A stretch of 64,000 nt of DNA from Tropicibacter sp. Alg240-R139 (GCF_900537075.1 NZ_UNRA01000001.1:558001-622000), one strand, 5' to 3'; counted from the stretch's first letter, positions 16,784 to 27,663 are shown. Notes: generated from the letters alone by a model not told the origin. Translations and numbers: made by a program.

Positions 16784-19700
16784 ATGCCGAAGAGAACCGA
16801 CATCCAGTCGATCATGATCATTGGGGCGGGCCCCATCGTTATCGGACAGGCTTGCGAGTTTGACTATTCTGGCGCTCAGGCCTGTAAGGCCCTACGCGAG
16901 GAAGGATACCGCGTCATTCTGGTGAACTCGAACCCGGCGACCATCATGACTGACCCCGGTTTGGCCGACGCAACCTATATCGAGCCGATCACGCCTGAGG
17001 TTGTCGCCAAGATCATCGAAAAGGAACGCCCTGACGCACTGTTGCCAACGATGGGCGGACAGACCGGCCTGAACACCTCGCTGGCACTCGAAGAGATGGG
17101 TGTGCTGGACAAGTACAACGTTGAAATGATCGGTGCCAAGCGCGACGCCATCGAAATGGCCGAAGACCGCAAGCTGTTCCGCGAAGCGATGGACCGTCTG
17201 GGCATCGAAAACCCGCGCGCCACAATCGTTACGGCGCCCAAGCGTGAAGACGGCAGCACGGATCTGGATGCAGGTATTCAGCTTGCCCTCAACGATCTGG
17301 ACGAAATTGGTTTACCTGCGATCATCCGGCCCGCCTTTACCATGGGTGGAACCGGCGGCGGTGTTGCCTATAACCGCGAGGATTACATTCACTTCTGCCG
17401 CACCGGCATGGACGCCAGCCCGGTGAATCAGATCCTGGTCGACCAAAGCCTGTTGGGTTGGAAAGAGTACGAGATGGAGGTGGTGCGCGACACTGCCGAC
17501 AACGCCATCATCGTCTGTTCAATCGAAAACGTGGACCCGATGGGCGTACACACGGGTGACTCGATCACCGTGGCCCCTGCCCTGACGCTGACGGACAAAG
17601 AGTTCCAGATCATGCGGACGCATTCGATCAACGTGCTACGCGAGATCGGTGTTGAAACCGGTGGGTCCAACGTACAGTGGGCCGTGAACCCCGCAGATGG
17701 TCGCATGGTTGTGATCGAAATGAACCCGCGCGTGTCGCGGTCCTCTGCTCTGGCGTCCAAGGCAACCGGTTTCCCGATTGCCAAGATCGCCGCGAAACTT
17801 GCTGTGGGCTATACGCTCGACGAGCTGGACAATGACATCACCAAGGTCACGCCTGCCTCGTTCGAGCCGACCATCGACTATGTCGTCACCAAGATCCCTA
17901 AATTTGCCTTTGAAAAGTTCCCCGGCGCTGAACCTTACCTGACCACCGCGATGAAATCGGTGGGCGAGGCGATGTCGATTGGCCGGACCATCCATGAATC
18001 CCTGCAAAAGGCGCTGGCGTCGATGGAATCGGGCCTGACCGGGTTTAATGAGATCGAAATCCCCGGCCTGACCGTAGGTGTTTGGGACGAGGCCGACGAC
18101 AAAGCATCCGTCATCAAGGCAATCAGTCAGCAGACCCCCGACCGTATGCGCACCATCGCGCAAGCCATGCGTCACGGGTTGAGCGACGACGAGATCCACG
18201 GCGTCACCATGTTCGACCCCTGGTTCCTAGCCCGCATCCGCGAAATCATCGACGCCGAGCGTGACCTGCGCAAAGTAGGCTTGCCCGTGACCGCCGAAGG
18301 TCTGCGTGCGCTCAAGATGTTGGGCTTTACCGACGCACGCCTGGGCGAGTTAACTGGTCGGGACGAAAACAATGTGCGTCGTGCCCGTCAGAACCTGGGC
18401 GTGACTGCTGTGTTCAAGCGCATAGATACCTGTGCGGCTGAGTTCGAAGCGCAGACGCCCTACATGTATTCGACTTATGAGGCCCCTATGATGGGCGAGG
18501 TTGAATGCGAGGCCCGCCCCAGTGACCGCAAGAAAGTCGTCATCCTGGGCGGTGGTCCAAACCGGATCGGCCAAGGGATCGAGTTTGATTACTGCTGCTG
18601 CCACGCCTGTTATGCGCTGACGGATGCGGGTTATGAGACCATCATGATCAACTGCAACCCCGAGACCGTGTCGACCGACTATGACACCTCGGACCGTCTG
18701 TATTTTGAACCGCTGACGTTCGAACACGTGATGGAAATCCTGTCGACGGAACAGCAGAACGGCACCCTGCATGGCGTCATCGTTCAGTTCGGCGGCCAGA
18801 CGCCATTGAAACTGGCCAACGCGCTCGAGGCCGAGGGCATTCCGATCCTTGGCACCACGCCCGACGCCATCGACCTGGCCGAAGACCGCGAGCGGTTCCA
18901 GGCGTTGGTGAATGAGCTGGGCCTAAAACAGCCTCACAACGGCATCGCTTCGACCGACGCGCAGGCTTTGGAAATCGCCGAGGAAATCGGCTTCCCGCTG
19001 GTGATCCGCCCATCTTACGTTCTGGGTGGTCGCGCGATGGAAATCGTGCGCGACATGGGTCAGCTGGAACGCTATATCGCCGAGGCGGTAGTGGTGTCCG
19101 GTGACAGCCCGGTACTGCTGGACAGCTATCTGGCGGGCGCGGTCGAGCTGGACGTCGACGCGATCTGCGATGGCACCGACGTGCACGTGGCAGGCATCAT
19201 GCAACACATCGAAGAGGCTGGTGTGCACTCTGGCGACAGCGCTTGTTCCTTGCCCCCTTACTCGCTGGATGCTGATGTCATCGAGCAGATCAAGGAACAG
19301 ACCTACGCACTGGCCAAAGGTCTGAACGTCATTGGTTTGATGAACATCCAGTTTGCGATCAAAGATGGCGAGATCTTCCTGATCGAAGTCAACCCACGCG
19401 CCTCACGTACCGTGCCGTTTGTGGCCAAGGCCACGGACAGCGCAATTGCCTCGATTGCGGCACGTGTGATGGCAGGCGAGAAGCTTTCGAACTTCCCCAA
19501 GCGTCCGCCCTATCAAGAAGGCCAGGACACCAAGATCGCCGATCAGATGACTTTGGCTGATCCGAACATGCCGTGGTTCTCTGTCAAAGAGGCGGTCTTG
19601 CCTTTTGCGCGCTTCCCTGGCGTCGACACGATCCTGGGCCCCGAGATGCGTTCAACCGGCGAGGTCATGGGCTGGGACCGCGACTTCCCGCGCGCTTTCC

Positions 19701-20128
19701 TTAAGGCGCAGATGGGGGCCGGCATGGTTTTGCCATCCTCGGGTCGTGCGTTCATCTCGATCAAGGACGCCGACAAGGGCGCGCTGATGATCGAAGCGGC
19801 GCAGGTTCTGGTCGAACAGGGCTTTACGCTGATCGCCACGCGCGGGACCCAAAGCTGGCTGGCGGAACAGGGTGTGCCTTGTGACATCGTCAACAAGGTC
19901 TACGAGGGTCGCCCGGACGTGGTCGATTTGCTCAAGGACGGTCAGGTGCAGCTGTTGATGAACACCACCGAGGGCGCACAGGCAGTCGAGGACAGCAAGG
20001 GCATCCGCTCGGTCGCTTTGTATGACAAGATCCCCTACTTCACCACCGCCGCAGGCTCTCACGCTGCTGCGCTAGCGATCAAGGCGCAGGCCGAAGGTGA
20101 TGTTGAGGTGAAGTCGCTGCAGGGCTAG
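16784..20128 (+). CDS. carB: carbamoyl phosphate synthase large subunit
   Basis: This 1114-residue enzyme makes carbamoyl phosphate for arginine and pyrimidine synthesis with the CarA glutaminase. The two homologous ATP-grasp halves are clear. The first begins at [20 protein letters not shown] and the second at [20 protein letters not shown] (about residue 585). The C-terminal MGS-like allosteric domain contains [17 protein letters not shown]. The ATG at 16784 has AAGGAA at good spacing; the open frame continues far upstream across pabB, but that part is antisense to pabB and not coding here. carA is not in the window. A strong terminator follows. Confidence 0.98.
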   Translation: MPKRTDIQSIMIIGAGPIVIGQACEFDYSGAQACKALREEGYRVILVNSNPATIMTDPGLADATYIEPITPEVVAKIIEKERPDALLPTMGGQTGLNTSLALEEMGVLDKYNVEMIGAKRDAIEMAEDRKLFREAMDRLGIENPRATIVTAPKREDGSTDLDAGIQLALNDLDEIGLPAIIRPAFTMGGTGGGVAYNREDYIHFCRTGMDASPVNQILVDQSLLGWKEYEMEVVRDTADNAIIVCSIENVDPMGVHTGDSITVAPALTLTDKEFQIMRTHSINVLREIGVETGGSNVQWAVNPADGRMVVIEMNPRVSRSSALASKATGFPIAKIAAKLAVGYTLDELDNDITKVTPASFEPTIDYVVTKIPKFAFEKFPGAEPYLTTAMKSVGEAMSIGRTIHESLQKALASMESGLTGFNEIEIPGLTVGVWDEADDKASVIKAISQQTPDRMRTIAQAMRHGLSDDEIHGVTMFDPWFLARIREIIDAERDLRKVGLPVTAEGLRALKMLGFTDARLGELTGRDENNVRRARQNLGVTAVFKRIDTCAAEFEAQTPYMYSTYEAPMMGEVECEARPSDRKKVVILGGGPNRIGQGIEFDYCCCHACYALTDAGYETIMINCNPETVSTDYDTSDRLYFEPLTFEHVMEILSTEQQNGTLHGVIVQFGGQTPLKLANALEAEGIPILGTTPDAIDLAEDRERFQALVNELGLKQPHNGIASTDAQALEIAEEIGFPLVIRPSYVLGGRAMEIVRDMGQLERYIAEAVVVSGDSPVLLDSYLAGAVELDVDAICDGTDVHVAGIMQHIEEAGVHSGDSACSLPPYSLDADVIEQIKEQTYALAKGLNVIGLMNIQFAIKDGEIFLIEVNPRASRTVPFVAKATDSAIASIAARVMAGEKLSNFPKRPPYQEGQDTKIADQMTLADPNMPWFSVKEAVLPFARFPGVDTILGPEMRSTGEVMGWDRDFPRAFLKAQMGAGMVLPSSGRAFISIKDADKGALMIEAAQVLVEQGFTLIATRGTQSWLAEQGVPCDIVNKVYEGRPDVVDLLKDGQVQLLMNTTEGAQAVEDSKGIRSVALYDKIPYFTTAAGSHAAALAIKAQAEGDVEVKSLQG

Positions 20129-20144
20129 TAATCACCGATACCTG

Positions 20145-20185
20145 AAACAGAAAACCCCGGTTCGATGAGCCGGGGTTTTCTGTTT
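20145..20185 (+). terminator. strong bidirectional terminator after carB
   Basis: AAACAGAAAACCCCGG (20145-20160) pairs with CCGGGGTTTTCTGTTT (20170-20185), a perfect 16-bp stem with T-rich flanks on both strands. Confidence 0.9.
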
Positions 20186-20406
20186 TTATTCGGCGTTCAA
20201 GTCCTAGGATCATCTGTCTCCTCAATGTCAAAAACTGCTTCGATCGGCTCCTAAAAACGTCTGGTGCTTGAGGCGTCGACAAGAGATCGAAACCCGGTGC
20301 CTGGGCCTGCGCCAAAAATCACTCAGTTCTCATTTGGTTTTGCCCCATCCGTTGACCCAAAGTCAGCGGGTGATCAGGCTGCGGGCACGAGCAGAAAGGA
20401 AACCTG

Positions 20407-20481
20407 ATGAAACACGTTCTTTTGGCGCTGGCCCTGCTGGGTCTTACCGCCTGCGATGTGCCGTTTGTGCCCTTGATCTGA
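20407..20481 (+). CDS. 24-residue lipoprotein (entericidin-like size)
   Basis: This very short gene encodes a precursor with MKHVLLALALLGLTACDVPF at its start, then VPLI. It has a positively charged start, a hydrophobic core and a lipobox LTAC at residues 13-16. The mature lipopeptide after Cys16 would be only nine residues (CDVPFVPLI). GAAAGGA lies seven bases before the ATG. It stands alone between the carB terminator and a second terminator, so it has its own transcription unit. Asp at +2 can affect lipoprotein sorting in enterobacteria. The function is unknown. Confidence 0.65.
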   Translation: MKHVLLALALLGLTACDVPFVPLI

Positions 20482-20492
20482 ACAGGCGAGGC

Positions 20493-20527
20493 AAAAAGGC
20501 CCCAGCATTCTGATGCCGGGGCCTTTT
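20493..20527. terminator. bidirectional terminator between lipopeptide and RND genes
   Basis: AAAAGGCCCC (20494-20503) pairs with GGGGCCTTTT (20518-20527). It serves both the 24-residue gene and the convergent RND efflux operon. Confidence 0.85.
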
Positions 20528-20547
20528 GTTGTTCGTCAGGGGTTCAC

Positions 20548-23500
20548 TCAGGCCGCCGCCATCTCGCGCTTCTCATCCCTGGCGAAGAACACCAGATAGA
20601 ACACCGGCGCTGCAATCAGGGTCAGGATGGTGGCAAACGCCAGACCGCCCATGATCGTCACCGCCATCGAGACAAAGAACGCGTCCGTCAGCAGCGGCGC
20701 CATCCCAAGGATCGTGGTCACAGCCGCCAGCATCACTGGGCGCAAGCGCGAGACCGAGGCCTCGACAATCGCTTCGCGCAGGGGTTTGCCTTCGGCCCGG
20801 ACCAGGTCGATCTCTTCGACCAGGACGATACCGTTCTTGATCAGCATCCCCGACAGGCTGAGCAGACCCAGAAGCGCGGTAAAGGTGAACGGCAGCCCCG
20901 TTCCCAGCAGGCCGATGACAACGCCATTTACCGACATAGGGACCAGCAACCAGATGATCACCGGCTGGCGGATCGCGTTGAACAGCAGCACCGAGATCAG
21001 GACCATGATGATCCCGCTCAACGGCAACTGACCGGCCAGGCTTTCCTGTGCATCGCGCGAGTTTTCAAACTCGCCACCCCATTCCAGCTTGTAACCCGGT
21101 GGCAGCTTCATTTCCTCGACTGTTCCCCGCACTTCGGCGTGAACTTGTGCGGCGGTCAGATCGGGCGGGATGTCGGCGCCCACGGTAATGGTCGGCACGC
21201 GGTCACGGCGATGGACCAGCGTATTCTCGACCTCATATTCAAACCCGTCCAGCATCTGCTCAACCGGGACGAATTTTTCGGCCTGCGTGGAATAGACGAC
21301 CTGATCGACGATGCTGTATTCCCCGTCCGCTGGACGACGCACGATGATCGGGATCAGGCGCTCGCGTTCACGGAACACACCGCCCTGAGAACCATCCGTC
21401 GAAAACAGCAGCATGTCGGCGATATCATCCCGCGTCACACCTGCGGTCTGGGCCCGGTCGGTGGCATAGACCGGACGCAATGCCAGTTCTTGTTCGCGCC
21501 AGTCAGTGCGAATGCCGATCAAGTTGTCGGACGCCGCCGCCATACGCTGGCTGGCTTCGGCCGCCAATTCGCGCAGCACTTGCGGATCGGACCCTGAGAA
21601 CCGCGCCTGAATCGGATCGCCACCGCCGGGGCCAAAGACCAACCGTTTGGTGCGGAACTCGCCCTCGGGGAACTTGGCAGTGCCAAACGCCTCGAGATCC
21701 GCCTGCAGCGCCGGAATGTCATCCAGCGTTTCTGTTCGAATGATCATGTGGCCATAGCTGGGGTTCGGCTTTTCCGCCGCATAGGTCAGCATAAACCGCG
21801 TCGCCCCCTGCCCCACAAAGGTTGTCACGGATACCACATCATCGCGTTCCCCAAGCCACGCCTCGACCTCGGCCAGATGGTCCGAGGTCAGATCGATAGG
21901 TGTGCCCTGTGGCAGTTTATAGTGAACAAAGAACAGTGGTGTGTTCGAATTCGGAAAGAACTGCTGCTTCATCAGGCCAAAGCCCATGAAACAGGCCACG
22001 GTGATAGCGACCAGACCCGGGATCACCAGCCAGCGCAACCTCAACGCGGCGCGCAGGGTCGCGCCATAGGCCCGGAAGATCAGCCCGCTATAGGCGTCCG
22101 CCCCGTCCCCTGTGCCTTGCTTGAAGAAATAGTGCCCCAACAACGGCGTCACTGTCAGCGCAAGTATCCAACTCAGGAGCAGCGAGATGCCGATAACTGC
22201 GAAGAGCGAGAACAGGAATTCACCTGTCGCATCGGGGCTGAGCCCGATCCCCGCAAAGGCCATGATGCCAATCACCGTCGCCCCCAACAGGGGGATTTGT
22301 GTCTTGCCCGCCACGTCATCAGCCGCATTGACCGAGTTTTTGCCGCGCTGCATTGCGATCTGCATCCCCTCGGCCACGACGATGGCGTTGTCGACAAGCA
22401 TCCCCATGGCGATGATCAAGGCCCCTAGCGAAATCCGCTCCATCTCGATCGAGAAGATCGCCATGAACAAAAGCGTTCCCACGACCGTCAGCAGCAGGGT
22501 TGACCCAACCACGATCGCAGCACGCCACCCCATGAAGATAGCAAGCACGGCAACCACGATGGCCACGGACATGGCCAGATTCACCAGAAAGTTGTTCGAG
22601 GCTTCTTCGACCACCACATGTTGCTGGTAGATCGGCAATACTTCGACACCGTATGGAATGTCGGCATCCAGCTCGGCCATCTTGGCATCAACGCGCTTAC
22701 CCACCTCTACGACGTTTTCGGTGGCAAGACCTGCGACGCCCAAGGTGAACGCTTCGGCCCCGTCAAAACGCACGATCAGATCGGGATCGGTCTGGCGCCC
22801 GCGATAGACGTTCGCCATGTCAAAGAGGTTGATGACTTTACCTTGTGTGCCGACAGACAACCCGGCAATGGCCGACACTGTGTCCGACCCTTCGGCTGCC
22901 AGAATGCGCGTCTTGCCCGTTTCCGAACGGACGATTCCGGAATCCTTGACCGAATCCGACGTTGCAATGGCATTGGCGATCGCGTTGAGAGGCACGTTCT
23001 GGTTCACCGACAAGGCCAGGTCGGGTTCGACAAAAATCGCCTCGGCTGGCAATCCAGCGACCTCGACATCGGCCACGCCATCAACTGTCAACAACTCGCG
23101 CCGCAAAAACGTCGCCAGTTCGTGTTTTTCGGCGTCGGTGTACCCATTCGCTGTGACCGCGTAGAACAATCCGAACACGTCGCCAAAGGCGTCGTTCACA
23201 TATGGCTGGCTCACACCCGTTGGCAGCTGCCGCGCCGCGTCGCGTACCCGTGCGCGCAGTTTGGTCCAGATCTCGGGCAGTTCCGTTCCATCATAGGTCG
23301 ACTTAATTTCAACCTCGATCAGCGATTGGCCCGGCTGGTTGACCGAGGTGATCTTGTCCACCTCCCCCATCTTCTGGATTGCCGATTCCAGCGGTTCGGA
23401 CACTTCCAACGCCACCTGTTCTGCTGTAGCGCCAGGGTATTGTGTTGCAATCACCGCTTGTTTGATGGTGAAAGCCGGGTCTTCGAGACGACCCAGAGAC

Positions 23501-23589
23501 GAAAATCCCCAGATCCCACCGATGAGCGAAATAAGGATGATCAGCCATGTGTAAAGCGGCTTTTCGATAGATGCGCGTGCGATTTTCAT
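20548..23589 (-). CDS. RND efflux permease (AcrB/MexB-like)
   Basis: This 1013-residue inner-membrane transporter exports compounds using the proton gradient, with an adaptor and an outer-membrane channel. It has the typical twelve-span layout: a span near residues 12-30, a large periplasmic loop, the membrane block at about 330-480 (including GALIIAMGMLVDNAIVVAEG, where the conserved acidic residue of TM4 lies), a second loop, and a final block with LLSLSGMLIKNGIVLVEEID and TILGMAPLLTDAFF. It follows its adaptor gene by 12 bases. It is most like the smaller alphaproteobacterial RND group. No outer-membrane channel gene is near. Confidence 0.93.
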   Translation of the reverse strand: MKIARASIEKPLYTWLIILISLIGGIWGFSSLGRLEDPAFTIKQAVIATQYPGATAEQVALEVSEPLESAIQKMGEVDKITSVNQPGQSLIEVEIKSTYDGTELPEIWTKLRARVRDAARQLPTGVSQPYVNDAFGDVFGLFYAVTANGYTDAEKHELATFLRRELLTVDGVADVEVAGLPAEAIFVEPDLALSVNQNVPLNAIANAIATSDSVKDSGIVRSETGKTRILAAEGSDTVSAIAGLSVGTQGKVINLFDMANVYRGRQTDPDLIVRFDGAEAFTLGVAGLATENVVEVGKRVDAKMAELDADIPYGVEVLPIYQQHVVVEEASNNFLVNLAMSVAIVVAVLAIFMGWRAAIVVGSTLLLTVVGTLLFMAIFSIEMERISLGALIIAMGMLVDNAIVVAEGMQIAMQRGKNSVNAADDVAGKTQIPLLGATVIGIMAFAGIGLSPDATGEFLFSLFAVIGISLLLSWILALTVTPLLGHYFFKQGTGDGADAYSGLIFRAYGATLRAALRLRWLVIPGLVAITVACFMGFGLMKQQFFPNSNTPLFFVHYKLPQGTPIDLTSDHLAEVEAWLGERDDVVSVTTFVGQGATRFMLTYAAEKPNPSYGHMIIRTETLDDIPALQADLEAFGTAKFPEGEFRTKRLVFGPGGGDPIQARFSGSDPQVLRELAAEASQRMAAASDNLIGIRTDWREQELALRPVYATDRAQTAGVTRDDIADMLLFSTDGSQGGVFRERERLIPIIVRRPADGEYSIVDQVVYSTQAEKFVPVEQMLDGFEYEVENTLVHRRDRVPTITVGADIPPDLTAAQVHAEVRGTVEEMKLPPGYKLEWGGEFENSRDAQESLAGQLPLSGIIMVLISVLLFNAIRQPVIIWLLVPMSVNGVVIGLLGTGLPFTFTALLGLLSLSGMLIKNGIVLVEEIDLVRAEGKPLREAIVEASVSRLRPVMLAAVTTILGMAPLLTDAFFVSMAVTIMGGLAFATILTLIAAPVFYLVFFARDEKREMAAA

Positions 23590-23601
23590 CTGCCCGGCCC
23601 C

Positions 23602-24639
23602 TTAGTTTGCGAAGCCGGTGAACCGGCGCACCAATTGACCGTCGATCAAGGCACCGCCGCCGGTCACCACGATTTCATCACCATCCGACAAACCATCCGT
23701 CACGCGCACGTCGCCCGTCACGGTCGGCTCAATCTCAACCGGCGTCCAGGTCACGACACCTTCGTCGCTGCCAGCCGGATTATAGACCATGACGCCGATG
23801 CCCCCATCGGGCGTGGCCACGACAGCCGTCGGCGGGATAACTATACCTGTACGGCCATCTTTGACCTGAACCGAAACCGTGACCGACGATCCAGGCAGGA
23901 TTTGCCGACCCTCAGGAGGGGTCAGACCAAAGTTGATGCGAAAGGTTTGCCCGACGCTTGATGTTTCGGCGTCAAATTCACGGACCTGCAAAGGGAAAAC
24001 CTCGTCGCTGAACGGAAACTTGGCGGTGATGGTGACGTCATCCTGCTGGCCTGCGCGTTGAAACAGGACCTCGGGCACGTCGACCTCGATCCGCAGTTCT
24101 GACATGTCATGAATGCGTACGATAGGAGTACCAGTCGCGACCGTAGTGAAGGCTGCAACACTGCGACGGGACACCAGCGCATCAAACGGTGCGTTCAGAG
24201 TGGCATGTTCCAGAGCGTATTCTGCGTCGCGTAAGGCGATAGCGGCCAACGCGGCGTTTGTCCCGGCATCGTCCAACGACACCTGACTGACTGTGCTCCC
24301 CTTGAGGCGGTTCAAACGGGCAACAGTGCGATCCGCCTGTTCCTTTTGCAGGCGCGCTCGGTTGAGCTGCAATTCAAACGGTTCCTGATCCAATTGCGCG
24401 ATCAGGCTGCCCTTGGGCACGACATTGCCTTCGGTAACCGGGAAATCGACAATTTGGCCAGCGACCTGAAACGCCAGATCAACAGTCTGACGCGCAGCAA
24501 CCTGCCCATAAAACTGTCGCGAAAACCCAGGCGCCGTTTCGGAAACCTGCACCAATTTGACAGGTTTGGGTGCCTCTTGTGCGGCCACTGGGAAGGCCAA
24601 AAGGCCCACAGCAACAGAAAATGTCTGGAGGAGTTTCAT
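23602..24639 (-). CDS. RND efflux periplasmic adaptor
   Basis: This 345-residue membrane-fusion protein links the RND pump to the outer membrane. It has a signal peptide (residues 1-20, ending PVAAQE) and a lipoyl/barrel-sandwich half (VDLAFQVAGQIVDFPVTEG). A helical hairpin follows (LQLNRARLQKEQADRTVARL, about 110-130), then the second lipoyl half (LNAPFDALVSRRSV) and beta-barrel strands to the end. It has no lipobox Cys. Its ATG overlaps the MarR stop by four bases. Confidence 0.92.
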   Translation of the reverse strand: MKLLQTFSVAVGLLAFPVAAQEAPKPVKLVQVSETAPGFSRQFYGQVAARQTVDLAFQVAGQIVDFPVTEGNVVPKGSLIAQLDQEPFELQLNRARLQKEQADRTVARLNRLKGSTVSQVSLDDAGTNAALAAIALRDAEYALEHATLNAPFDALVSRRSVAAFTTVATGTPIVRIHDMSELRIEVDVPEVLFQRAGQQDDVTITAKFPFSDEVFPLQVREFDAETSSVGQTFRINFGLTPPEGRQILPGSSVTVSVQVKDGRTGIVIPPTAVVATPDGGIGVMVYNPAGSDEGVVTWTPVEIEPTVTGDVRVTDGLSDGDEIVVTGGGALIDGQLVRRFTGFAN

Positions 24640-25106
24640 TTCTTCAGTCCTTCGGGAATACCGGTTTTCAGGATGTTGTCACGGATCTTGCACGCCAATT
24701 GTGCAAAGACCGCTGTCTCTTGTGGGTTCAGGCCGGACGCGTGACGAAACAACTCGCCCGCCTTGGCAACCAGATCGTGGCGGGCAGCTTCGCCCTGTTC
24801 GGTTAGCACCAACAGCCAGGCGCGACGATCTTCGGGGTCGCGTTGACGGGTGATATGACCAGCTTGTTCAAGGGCATCCGCCGACGCCGTGATCGTCGAA
24901 GGCGCCATCATCATGTCGCAGGCCAGAACGCCCATCCGCTTGGGCTGATCCAGCTTGATCAACATATGAGATTCTTGACGTGTCAGGTCCGGCCGAATGG
25001 CGTCGATGCTTTCATCAACCTTCCAATACAGCGCATAGACTCCCATCATCGCCTGGATCTCTGGGCTCAGCCCATCCAGGACAAAGGGCTCGTCATCTGC
25101 CATCAT
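24636..25106 (-). CDS. MarR-family transcriptional regulator
   Basis: This 156-residue winged-helix protein probably represses the RND pump operon it heads. The DNA-binding region spans about residues 45-110: LTRQESHMLIKL, then MMAPSTITASADALEQAGHI as the recognition helix and RDPEDRRAWLLVLTEQGE as the wing. The start is one of two adjacent ATGs at 25106 and 25103. It overlaps the adaptor gene by four bases and is divergent from the KASIII gene, so its operator probably lies in 25107-25270. Confidence 0.9.
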   Translation of the reverse strand: MMADDEPFVLDGLSPEIQAMMGVYALYWKVDESIDAIRPDLTRQESHMLIKLDQPKRMGVLACDMMMAPSTITASADALEQAGHITRQRDPEDRRAWLLVLTEQGEAARHDLVAKAGELFRHASGLNPQETAVFAQLACKIRDNILKTGIPEGLKK

Positions 25107-25270
25107 GTCTGTCCCACTATTTCTGCGCGATATACTTCAGATTATGAAACATTCAAGGTCTGAAGGTTAGTTCCAGATCGTTGCAGAGGGTTCCGCTGGG
25201 TCACCTCCCCTTGATCAAGATCCATTATGCACGCATTTTGGGCAAGTCCGGCAGTTTTCAGGAGCTTGCA

Positions 25271-26395
25271 ATGTATACACCCGCCATCACCGGGACCGGC
25301 GTCTTTACGCCCGAGCAAATCATCACCAACGCCGAGTTGGTCGAGGCGTTCAACGCCTATGCCGACAGGATGAACACTCAGAACGCTGACGCCATTGCGA
25401 CGGGCGACCTGAAGCCGATGCAGCATTCGTCCGAAGAATTCATCCTGAAGGCATCTGGCATTGAACAGCGGTTCGTGATGGACAAGATTGGTGTGCTGAA
25501 CCCGGATGTGATGCACCCGCTCCTGCGCCAACGCGATGATGACGAGCCCGGCATCATGACCGAAATGGCCGTCGACGCGGCCAAGAAGGCGCTGAAACAG
25601 GCAGGTAAGACTGCCGATGACGTGGACGCCGTGATCTGCGCGGCCTCAAACCTCGAGCGCGCCTATCCTGCGGTCGCTATCGAAATTCAACAGGCATTGG
25701 GCATCGACGGGTTTGCCTTTGACATGAACGTCGCCTGTTCTTCTGCCACCTTCGGCATTCAGGCCGCCGCCGACATGGTTCGCTCAGGGTCGATCCGTTC
25801 CGCCCTGGTGGTCAACCCTGAGATATGCTCGGCCCACCTGGAATGGCGCGACCGCGACTGCCACTTCATCTTTGGCGACGTGGCCACAGCTACGCTGATC
25901 GAACGGATCGAAGAAGCCAAGGGCCCGCACTTCGAAATCCTGTCGACCCGTTGCGCCACGCAGTTTTCCAACAACATCCGAAACAATAACGGATTCTTGC
26001 GCCGGTCGCGCCCGGATGGGGTGAAAGATCGCCGCGATATGCAGTTCATGCAGAACGGTCGCAAGGTGTTCAAAGAAGTGCTGCCGATGGTCTCGCAGCA
26101 CATCACCGACCACATGGGCGATAACGGCGTGGCGAACACCGATCTGAAACGCATCTGGCTGCACCAGGCGAACAAGACGATGAACGATTTCATCGGCAAA
26201 AAGGTTCTGGGCCGCACACCGGAAGACGGCGAACAACCTAACATTTTACAGGACTACGCCAATACGTCCTCGGCTGGCTCTATCATCGCCTTCTCGCAGA
26301 ACTCTGATGATCTGGATGAAGGCGACGTGGGCCTGATCTGCTCTTTCGGAGCAGGTTATTCGGTTGGTTCAGTCATTGTGCGTCGACACACCTGA
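25271..26395 (+). CDS. beta-ketoacyl-ACP synthase III family enzyme
   Basis: This 374-residue thiolase-fold enzyme probably condenses an acyl-CoA or acyl-ACP with malonyl-ACP. The catalytic Cys156 is in MNVACSSATF, His298 in WLHQANKTM and Asn331 in YANTSSAGS. It is longer than ordinary FabH (about 320) and resembles the 370-residue KASIII group that accepts medium-chain acyl-CoA in Pseudomonas. The ATG at 25271 has AGGAG eight bases upstream; an earlier in-frame ATG at 25181 lacks a site. It stands alone, with a GC-rich terminator after it. Confidence 0.88.
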   Translation: MYTPAITGTGVFTPEQIITNAELVEAFNAYADRMNTQNADAIATGDLKPMQHSSEEFILKASGIEQRFVMDKIGVLNPDVMHPLLRQRDDDEPGIMTEMAVDAAKKALKQAGKTADDVDAVICAASNLERAYPAVAIEIQQALGIDGFAFDMNVACSSATFGIQAAADMVRSGSIRSALVVNPEICSAHLEWRDRDCHFIFGDVATATLIERIEEAKGPHFEILSTRCATQFSNNIRNNNGFLRRSRPDGVKDRRDMQFMQNGRKVFKEVLPMVSQHITDHMGDNGVANTDLKRIWLHQANKTMNDFIGKKVLGRTPEDGEQPNILQDYANTSSAGSIIAFSQNSDDLDEGDVGLICSFGAGYSVGSVIVRRHT

Positions 26396-26439
26396 GCCAT
26401 TGCTGTTTCGGTAGTCCTCTAGGCGCCAACCAAGAAAAT

Positions 26440-26460
26440 GCGCGCGCAAATGGCGCGCGC
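26440..26460. terminator. GC-rich terminator stem
   Basis: GCGCGCGC (26440-26447) pairs with GCGCGCGC (26453-26460), followed by GTCTTTGTG. It lies between the convergent KASIII and arsH genes. The T-run is weak. Confidence 0.5.
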
Positions 26461-26483
26461 GTCTTTGTGATATTGCTGTAGGT

Positions 26484-27212
26484 TCAAGCTTTCGCAGACA
26501 CCCGTTCATGAACTTGTTCAACGCTTTCCACCCGTTCTGAATAACGATCCACCAAATAATCTTTGCGGCTTCGCATCATGTAGGTGAACTTCACCAACTC
26601 CTCCATCACATCCACGATGCGACGATAGAAAGGCCCATCAGGCAATCGGTCACCTTCGGCAAATTCCAGCCAAGCTTTGGGAATCGAGCTCTGGTTCGGG
26701 ATCGTCACCATCCGCATCCAGCGGCCCAGGATGCGCATCTGGTTGACCGCATTGAATGATTGCGACCCGCCTGAGACCTGCATCACCGCCAGCGTCTTTC
26801 CTTGGGTGGTGCGAATACCCCCTTTGAGCGACAGGGGTAGCCAGTCGATCTGCAATTTCATGATCCCGGTCATAGCACCGTGGCGCTCGGGCGAGGACCA
26901 GACCATGCCTTCGGACCACACGACCAGGTCGCGCAACTCAACCACTTTTGGGTGGTCAGCATCCGCATCATCGGTAAGAGGCAGGCCCGATGGATCGAAA
27001 ATCCGTGTCTCACATCCCAGGGCTTGCAGAACGCGCGCGGATTCTTCGACCGCTTTGCGAGAGTAGCTCACGTCACGCAGCGAGCCGTAGAGCAGTAAGA
27101 TCCGAGGAGCATGTCCGTCATCCCCTTCGCCGACAAGCCCAAGGGGCGAGACGGGCTGAAGAGCGCCGGGCACGATTGCAGGCAAATCGCCCAAATCGAT
27201 TGTGTCAGGCAC
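26484..27212 (-). CDS. arsH: ArsH-type NADPH-dependent FMN reductase
   Basis: This 242-residue flavodoxin-fold protein matches ArsH, which oxidises trivalent organoarsenicals and can reduce quinones or azo dyes with NADPH. The flavin-binding start is [17 protein letters not shown] (about 37-53). The [20 protein letters not shown] motif near 105 and [20 protein letters not shown] near 145 are typical. No arsR, arsB or arsC is in the window, so its substrate is uncertain. It overlaps the preceding unknown gene by eight bases. Confidence 0.88.
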   Translation of the reverse strand: MPDTIDLGDLPAIVPGALQPVSPLGLVGEGDDGHAPRILLLYGSLRDVSYSRKAVEESARVLQALGCETRIFDPSGLPLTDDADADHPKVVELRDLVVWSEGMVWSSPERHGAMTGIMKLQIDWLPLSLKGGIRTTQGKTLAVMQVSGGSQSFNAVNQMRILGRWMRMVTIPNQSSIPKAWLEFAEGDRLPDGPFYRRIVDVMEELVKFTYMMRSRKDYLVDRYSERVESVEQVHERVSAKA

Positions 27213-27663
27213 TTTCTTCTTCCAGGTGAAGTTTCATGTCGATGAGAACCTGTTGCAGCGCGACCGTCTCTCGCAGCAACCGCTTGGCTTCGTTCACCGT
27301 GATGATGCCATCTTCGATCGAGACCTGATACTCGCTCATCAACATGGCAAACCGCTGACTCAGCGCGATGACGTCCGAGTTGACGCCGCCTTCGCGGTCG
27401 TGATTTGGATGGCGGTCATCATATGACAGGGTGATATTGCGCAATTCTGCCAAGGCCGAAGTGACATGCGGATAAGACGAAGCTGCCTCTAGTCGACCCA
27501 CCGAATCCACCGGCATAAACCGGTCCGAATGTTCTGCATTTTCCGAATAATATCTGCCCAGTGTTGCCTTGGATTTCCCCGTCAACTCACAAGCCGCTTC
27601 GATTCCCACATCCTTGACCAAGGCCTCGGTGTGCTTCTTGAGGTACGCCCCGATATCGGCCAT
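27205..27663 (-). CDS. conserved hypothetical protein co-transcribed with arsH
   Basis: This 152-residue protein is not recognised. It starts [20 protein letters not shown]. The segment [17 protein letters not shown] (about 22-38) resembles a helix-turn-helix, and the C-terminal 60 residues are a long helix ([35 protein letters not shown]). That fits a small DNA-binding oligomer. I chose the ATG at 27663 with GGGAAAGGG upstream; in-frame starts exist at 27684 and 27732. The eight-base overlap with arsH suggests it is linked to that enzyme, perhaps as a regulator. Confidence 0.6.
   Translation of the reverse strand: MADIGAYLKKHTEALVKDVGIEAACELTGKSKATLGRYYSENAEHSDRFMPVDSVGRLEAASSYPHVTSALAELRNITLSYDDRHPNHDREGGVNSDVIALSQRFAMLMSEYQVSIEDGIITVNEAKRLLRETVALQQVLIDMKLHLEEESA

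Noticed and set aside
22618..23961. 447-codon open frame opposite the RND permease and adaptor genes
   Set aside because: It spans two genuine genes on the other strand and its residues show reverse-complement codon bias.
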